A stretch of DNA of 16,407 nt from assembly GCA_044426075.1 (NCBI GenBank), contig JAWXUT010000030.1, forward strand, positions 1 to 16,407, read 5' to 3'. The position numbers and the translations under genes are program-made. The notes beneath the pieces are model-generated. The model worked only from the letters and a program-made list of their open reading frames with translations. It was not told the DNA's origin and ran no database searches. Source of the stretch: JAWXUT01 sp044426075. Lineage in GTDB: Bacteria > Bacillota > Clostridia > Christensenellales > DTU072. Positions within the stretch are counted from its first letter, which is position 1. Every line of letters begins with the position of its first letter. Below, in pieces: positions 14,451-16,407 of this stretch.

Positions 14451-14479
14451 ATTATAGCACTTATACCTCCAACTATCAA
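14451..14479 (-). promoter_or_regulatory. Promoter of the membrane-protein/methyltransferase operon
   Basis: On the minus strand: -35 TTGATA (14474-14479), 17-bp spacer, -10 TATAAT (14451-14456), leader ~70 nt. It shares with the acyltransferase promoter the GC-TTGA-A context and a module 36 bp upstream. Confidence 0.75.
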
Positions 14480-14514
14480 GCGTTTTGTTAAATTTGTTTA
14501 ACTTTCAAAACAAA

Positions 14515-14579
14515 TGGTGCATTGCAAATTTAATTGCACAAAGTTAATCCTTATTTGTTGGACTTACTTTGTTAGAATC
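14515..14579. repeat. Shared upstream promoter module, copy B
   Basis: Counterpart of 11181-11243. On the minus strand both read AACAAATAAGGATTAACTTT without difference, with scattered changes on either side. It contains a partial dyad (ACAAAG...CTTTGT). The near edge is 36 bp from the -35 box at 14474-14479. Confidence 0.75.
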
Positions 14580-14693
14580 TTTACACTTGAAAATTCTTAT
14601 ATGTCATCTCTTATTGTATGTTGATATATGCTACATGCTATTATTGCACTCGGCGTCAGACGAATTTCACCCGCCTTTTGGTGGATTTAATTT

Positions 14694-14726
14694 AAAAACA
14701 GCCGATATTATGTCGACTGTTTTTTG
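14694..14726 (-). terminator. Terminator downstream of the KilA-N gene (bidirectional)
   Basis: AAAAACAG (14694-14701) pairs with CTGTTTTT (14717-14724), and the loop contains a further CGA/TCG pairing. T-tracts exist on both strands. The stretch 14580-14693 between module B and this hairpin shows no gene I can support. Confidence 0.6.
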
Positions 14727-14790
14727 TTTTGTGTTTAAAGGACAAAATAGCTGTTAATTAGTTTTATATGATCATCTACTTTCTATAAAT
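14725..14790. repeat. Repeat R2, copy b (downstream of KilA-N gene)
   Basis: Carries the exact 17-mer at 14730-14746 shared with 12201-12217 and similar flanking sequence up to the KilA-N stop. Same orientation as copy a, so the two form direct repeats about 2.5 kb apart around the methyltransferase operon. Confidence 0.6.
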
Positions 14791-15596
14791 TATTTGAGCA
14801 ATTTCCTATTTTCATTTTCACTGAGAACTTTCATTTGCGAAATGGCTATTTTGTTAAGTTTTATCAGTCTATCTTTTTGTTCTAGCCCATCTTGAATTAG
14901 AACTGCATTTATGGTTTCCATATTTGATAAGCAAATAAGCTCATTTATATTAGAATAATCTCGTATATTGCCATTTTTATTTGGATTTCTTGCTTTCCAT
15001 TCACTTGCTGTCATTCCAAATAGTGCCACATTTAATACATCTGCTTCGCTCGCATAAACTACCCCAACTTTACTAGCAGGCAATTCTTCTGGGATAAGGT
15101 TTTCTTTTATCGCATCCGTATGTATGCGATAATTTATTTTTGCAAGCTCTCGCTTAGCACTCCAACCCAGCAGTTTTTGTTCATCTTCTTTTAGTCTTTG
15201 AAACTCTTTTACTAGATACAACTCAAATTCTACAGAAATCCAACTTGCAAACTTGAAGGCTATATCTTTGTGGGCATATGTTCCCCCATATCTGCCCGCC
15301 TTTTACACAATGCCAATAGCGTTTGTAGCATTTGCCCATTTTTGTGGTGACATATAAAAAGAATTTAGACCAGCTTCTTTTCTAAACCCCTCGAATTCGT
15401 GGGGGTTAAAATGTTCATTGCATAAACTCTCCCATAATCCTAAATACTCAAGTGTCATTCTATTTCGCATCCAACTTGCTATAGTAAAATTAGGGTCTTC
15501 TGATTTTAGTTTAGCAATATCCGTGATAGAGATATAATCTTCTAAATCAATTTTCTTATGCTTTATCTCTAATCCTTTAACAACCAATTCTTTCAT
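14790..15596 (-). pseudogene. KilA-N domain protein gene interrupted by one in-frame TAA
   Basis: The full frame is 268 codons and would give a protein of typical KilA-N length. The first part contains YISITDIAKLKSEDPNFTIA (21-40), then WMRNRMTLEYLGLWE and FRKEAGLNSFYMSPQKW, ending in NAIGIV. Codon 98 (15303-15305) is TAA. The same frame continues without interruption as KAGRYGGTYAHKDIAFKFAS, WIS-EF-LYLVKEFQRLKEDE, and INYRIHTDAIKENLIP, all in the family's usual order. A TCA-to-TAA change would explain it, since relatives have Ser there. The downstream ORF has no start of its own: its apparent first codon is a TTG inside the conserved ELYLVKEFQ stretch. GGAGGA precedes the ATG at 15596. Alternatives are stop-codon readthrough or a sequencing error. 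Confidence 0.85.
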
Positions 15597-15623
15597 ATGT
15601 TATTCCTCCACATTTGCAATTAA

Positions 15624-15653
15624 ATTATATCATAAATATGCCATAAAAAGCAA
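15624..15653 (-). promoter_or_regulatory. Promoter of the KilA-N gene
   Basis: On the minus strand: -10 TATAAT (15624-15629) with a weaker -35 TTGCTT (15648-15653) at 18 bp. The promoter looks functional although the gene is interrupted. Confidence 0.5.
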
Positions 15654-15697
15654 TATGCGGTACACATCTAAGTTATTTTAATCACTTAAGTCAAATG

Positions 15698-15723
15698 AAA
15701 AAGCAACACCGTTATGTGTTGCG
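15698..15723 (-). terminator. Terminator-like hairpin, twin of 9526-9553
   Basis: On the minus strand GCAACAC (from 15722) pairs with GTGTTGC (to 15703), 6-nt loop, then five T. The 17-bp stretch AAAAAGCAACACCGTTA is identical to 9527-9543. Confidence 0.65.
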
Positions 15724-15740
15724 ATAATATAATATTTTAA

Positions 15741-15862
15741 TGAAAATGCACAAGTGCAATGAAATTACTTCGTAATGAAATACACTTCGTGTATGAAAAT
15801 AAATCCACCATTCGCGCAAGCGCCTTTCATTAGCTTTAGTAAATTTCACTCGGTGTTAACTA
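15741..15862. repeat. Array of mini-hairpins with ATGAAAT punctuation (REP/MITE-like)
   Basis: Tandem tiny palindromes: TGCAC-AA-GTGCA (15747-15758), ATTAC-TTC-GTAAT (15764-15776), ATACAC-TTC-GTGTAT (15780-15794), GCGC-AA-GCGC (15814-15823) and a weaker CAC-TCG-GTG. The left ones are separated by ATGAAA(T). To the right the spacer flips to TTTCA, so the whole block is an imperfect dyad. I recall similar hairpin strings as intergenic repeats in gut Clostridia. Confidence 0.75.
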
Positions 15863-15903
15863 AATTTCTCCCTCAAATGCCTATTGCCATACTTAATCTT
15901 TTT

Positions 15904-15926
15904 ACACCAACATACTGGTGTTTTAT
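15904..15926 (+). terminator. Plus-strand hairpin with T tail, no gene attached
   Basis: ACACCA (15904-15909) pairs with TGGTGT (15916-15921), then TTTATC. No plus-strand gene precedes it, so it may belong to the repeat block or block read-through towards tenA. Confidence 0.3.
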
Positions 15927-15939
15927 CTTGTTTCACAAC

Positions 15940-15971
15940 AAAAAAACTTACTTAAATAGCATAAAAGTAAG
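15940..15971 (-). terminator. Terminator of tenA
   Basis: On the minus strand CTTACTT (from 15971) pairs with AAGTAAG (to 15947), 11-nt loop, followed by seven T. It lies about 60 bp beyond the TAG at 16030-16032. Confidence 0.8.
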
Positions 15972-16029
15972 CTTAATTGTGTGTATTAATATAAAATTTT
16001 AATAGCCATATAAAATTATGGGGGTTTTT

Positions 16030-16407
16030 CTACTTCGTGTTGATAGAGGTAGGTTGATTTGCCATTTGCCAAAAATTTACCTCGTGTTTACTACCTGTTA
16101 TAAAAATCTCTTGAAGATGATGCTTCCTTTCTTCGGTTTCATCTTTGCAAATTTCATCAACCTGAACGCACCATTTTTCGCACGATATGCCGTAGCTCTC
16201 TGTGATATAGTCTGCAACAAAATCCCAATATTTTATGCTTTTTATGTTTGGATATTCTTTTACAACTTTATCCCAAAGCCAAAAATAGCTTAGCGTGCAT
16301 GGAAGTGTTGCCATCAAAATTTCCGCTTGATCTCCTGTTTTTGCAATTTCAAGCATAAAATCACAATAATCTTTTGTGGCTTTCGTCATTTCAAAAGCTT
16401 CAACATC
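16030..16407 (-). CDS. tenA: TenA-family protein (thiaminase II-like), C-terminal part, cut by window edge
   Basis: The frame is open to the window edge, giving 125 residues of a protein normally ~220 long. The Met at 16389 is internal, since DVEAFE precedes it without a start. The first part, KATKDYCDFMLEIAKTGDQA followed by EILMATLPC, matches the TenA region leading into the catalytic Cys (Cys31 counting from that Met). Then come LWDKVVKEYP, a W-rich helix, and the typical end FITGSKHEVNFWQMA, whose Glu103 is in the place of the C-terminal catalytic Glu. TenA hydrolyses aminopyrimidine in thiamine salvage or degrades thiamine. Promoter and any TPP riboswitch would lie outside the window. 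Confidence 0.75.
   Translation of the reverse strand, partial: DVEAFEMTKATKDYCDFMLEIAKTGDQAEILMATLPCTLSYFWLWDKVVKEYPNIKSIKYWDFVADYITESYGISCEKWCVQVDEICKDETEERKHHLQEIFITGSKHEVNFWQMANQPTSINTK

Noticed and set aside
14375..14479. N-terminal 35-residue extension of the DUF6796-like protein
   Set aside because: It would be encoded by the -35 box, -10 box and leader of the operon's promoter.
14569..14757. 62-codon plus-strand ORF across module B, the terminator and R2b
   Set aside because: It starts with TTG, has no ribosome site, covers a terminator hairpin and two repeats, and its composition looks non-coding.
14790..15221. Independent 143-residue gene beginning MYLVKEF
   Set aside because: The apparent start is a TTG inside the conserved KilA-N-protein body; it is the downstream part of the interrupted gene.

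Overview
The window is AT-rich DNA with Shine-Dalgarno motifs close to AGGAGG, near-consensus sigma-70 promoters with 17-bp spacers, and proteins typical of anaerobic Firmicutes. These include a GPH symporter with an AraC regulator, a BspA-type leucine-rich lipoprotein, a DUF3990/HTH pair, a condensation-like 'alcohol acetyltransferase', an LCMT-like methyltransferase and TenA. I infer a low-GC, probably gut-associated, uncultured member of the Clostridia. No rRNA, tRNA, CRISPR array or intact insertion sequence was seen.

Layout. (1) 1-1244: a possible gene end, a gene-poor stretch, a long GC-rich inverted repeat, and an AraC-family regulator on the minus strand whose mRNA looks leaderless. 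(2) 1426-4043: the divergent operon, a GPH-type sugar:cation symporter coupled to a BspA-like lipoprotein. (3) 4165-4590: a small membrane protein with an HEAGH motif. (4) 4607-6338: a DUF3990 ADP-ribosyltransferase-like protein overlapping an HTH partner with an unusual C-terminal extension. Its promoter carries two copies of a 12-bp palindrome. (5) 6533-9423: DUF1653 protein, L-asparaginase (TTG start), an unnamed Clostridial protein and DinD. (6) 9586-14374: the least ordinary part. A condensation-like acyltransferase is followed by a 45-residue ORF too short for routine calling. Upstream lies a lone lipoprotein gene, then an operon of a DUF6796-like membrane protein and two SAM methyltransferases. 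The two minus-strand promoters share a ~63-bp upstream module at exactly the same distance from the -35 box, and a second repeat pair lies just beyond the methyltransferase operon and the KilA-N gene. (7) 14790-16407: a KilA-N gene broken by one in-frame TAA, an array of tiny hairpins with ATGAAAT punctuation, and the C-terminal part of TenA, which runs off the right edge.

How the parts relate. Region 1-2 is a classical divergent regulator/transporter unit. Region 4 looks like an autoregulated toxin-antitoxin-like module. The shared promoter modules in region 6 suggest that the acyltransferase/small-ORF operon and the methyltransferase operon are expressed together, so acyl transfer, two methylations and a membrane step may act on a common product. 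That is inference from layout only. Several starts were moved downstream because the longer ORF begins inside a promoter or Shine-Dalgarno motif: 5680, 6533, 8417, 11538 and 14374.
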